Assembly (NCBI GenBank): GCA_009885445.1 | Contig: VFKQ01000164.1 | Coordinates: forward strand, 1-5,863 | DNA: 5,863 nt | Origin: Anaerolineaceae bacterium | GTDB lineage: Bacteria > Chloroflexota > Anaerolineae > Anaerolineales > Villigracilaceae | Direction of reading: 5' to 3' | Part shown: positions 5,629 to 5,863 of the stretch, piece by piece | Numbering within the stretch: the stretch's first letter is position 1 | How the letters are laid out: the number at the start of each line of letters is the position of its first letter | Made by a program: the position numbers and the translations under genes | Notes under the pieces: generated by a model | Told to the model about the DNA's origin: nothing | Seen by the model: only the letters and a program-made list of their open reading frames with translations | Databases searched by the model: none

Positions 5629-5863
5629 ATGAAGGAACTCGAACAACGCATTTTGCGCGACGGCAAGAATCTCGGCGGGGGCATTCTCAAAGTGGACAGC
5701 TTCGTCAACCATCAGGTGGACCCGCGTTTAATGGACGCCTGCGGAAAAGAATTTGCGCGACGCTTTGCCAAAGTGGGCGCGACAAAAATTTTGACAGCGG
5801 AAATCAGCGGCATCGCCCCCGCGCTGACAACGGGTATCCACCTCGGCATTCCCGTCGTTTACG
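5629..5863 (+). CDS. xpt: Xanthine phosphoribosyltransferase, N-terminal part
   Basis: Xpt joins xanthine to PRPP to make XMP for guanine nucleotide salvage, in the cytoplasm. Only the first 78 codons are inside the window; the family is about 190 residues, so the PRPP-binding loop lies beyond the right edge. The visible part aligns by eye with Bacillus subtilis Xpt: KVDSFVNHQVDPRLM at 21-35, GKEFARRFAKVGATKIL at about 39-55, the TAEISGIAPA segment at about 56-65, and GIPVVY at 73-78. The gene runs divergently from maf, with its own promoter, candidate operator and Shine-Dalgarno site. There is no sign of a frameshift in the visible portion. A related purine phosphoribosyltransferase is possible, but the SFVNHQVDP and SGIAPA segments favour Xpt strongly. 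Confidence 0.93.
   Translation, partial: MKELEQRILRDGKNLGGGILKVDSFVNHQVDPRLMDACGKEFARRFAKVGATKILTAEISGIAPALTTGIHLGIPVVY

Noticed and set aside
5443..5712. Minus-strand open frame of 89 codons
   Set aside because: It overlaps the start of xpt and the palindrome on the opposite strand. The protein sequence is unrecognised, and the clear xpt homology and promoter explain the region.

Overview
The window reads as a chromosomal segment of a Chloroflexota bacterium, probably of the Anaerolineae type. This is an inference from three things: the lipoprotein-anchored, MecA-like penicillin-binding protein with a Thr/Pro-rich tail, the Maf protein with a Cys-bearing C-terminal extension, and the gene order maf - PBP - rsgA - holB. 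No rRNA, tRNA, CRISPR array, insertion sequence or phage gene was recognised. I see no wholly new multi-gene system. The five complete genes are housekeeping types plus one conserved protein of unknown function, and the more unusual content lies in the DNA between and inside them.

Layout, left to right. Bases 1-180 hold no convincing gene and are clearly lower in GC than the rest. Five genes follow on the minus strand; in order of transcription they are maf (4730-5389), a class B penicillin-binding lipoprotein (2439-4685), rsgA (1537-2439), holB (441-1421) and a small DUF2277 protein (181-429). The PBP stop and rsgA start overlap as TAATG. DUF2277 starts 11 bases after the holB stop, with a strong Shine-Dalgarno site. 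The maf-PBP gap is 44 bases and contains a 13-bp triplicate. The rsgA-holB gap is filled almost exactly by sixteen 7-bp units. Divergently, on the plus strand, xpt starts at 5629 and runs off the right edge.

How the genes fit together. The minus-strand set looks like one transcription unit that mixes growth functions: nucleotide-pool sanitation (Maf), peptidoglycan crosslinking (PBP), 30S ribosome maturation (RsgA) and the clamp loader of the replicase (HolB). Xpt salvages xanthine. The 239-base region between maf and xpt carries an imperfect nested palindrome and a good sigma70-like xpt promoter whose -35 box lies inside a perfect 7+7 palindrome (candidate operator). It also has an extended -10 motif placed so that maf could be leaderless.

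Most notable observations: the drifting heptamer array between rsgA and holB, a related 8-bp-period purine-rich patch inside the holB coding sequence, the xpt promoter/operator arrangement, the nested palindrome, and the triplicated maf terminus that puts TAA in all three frames.
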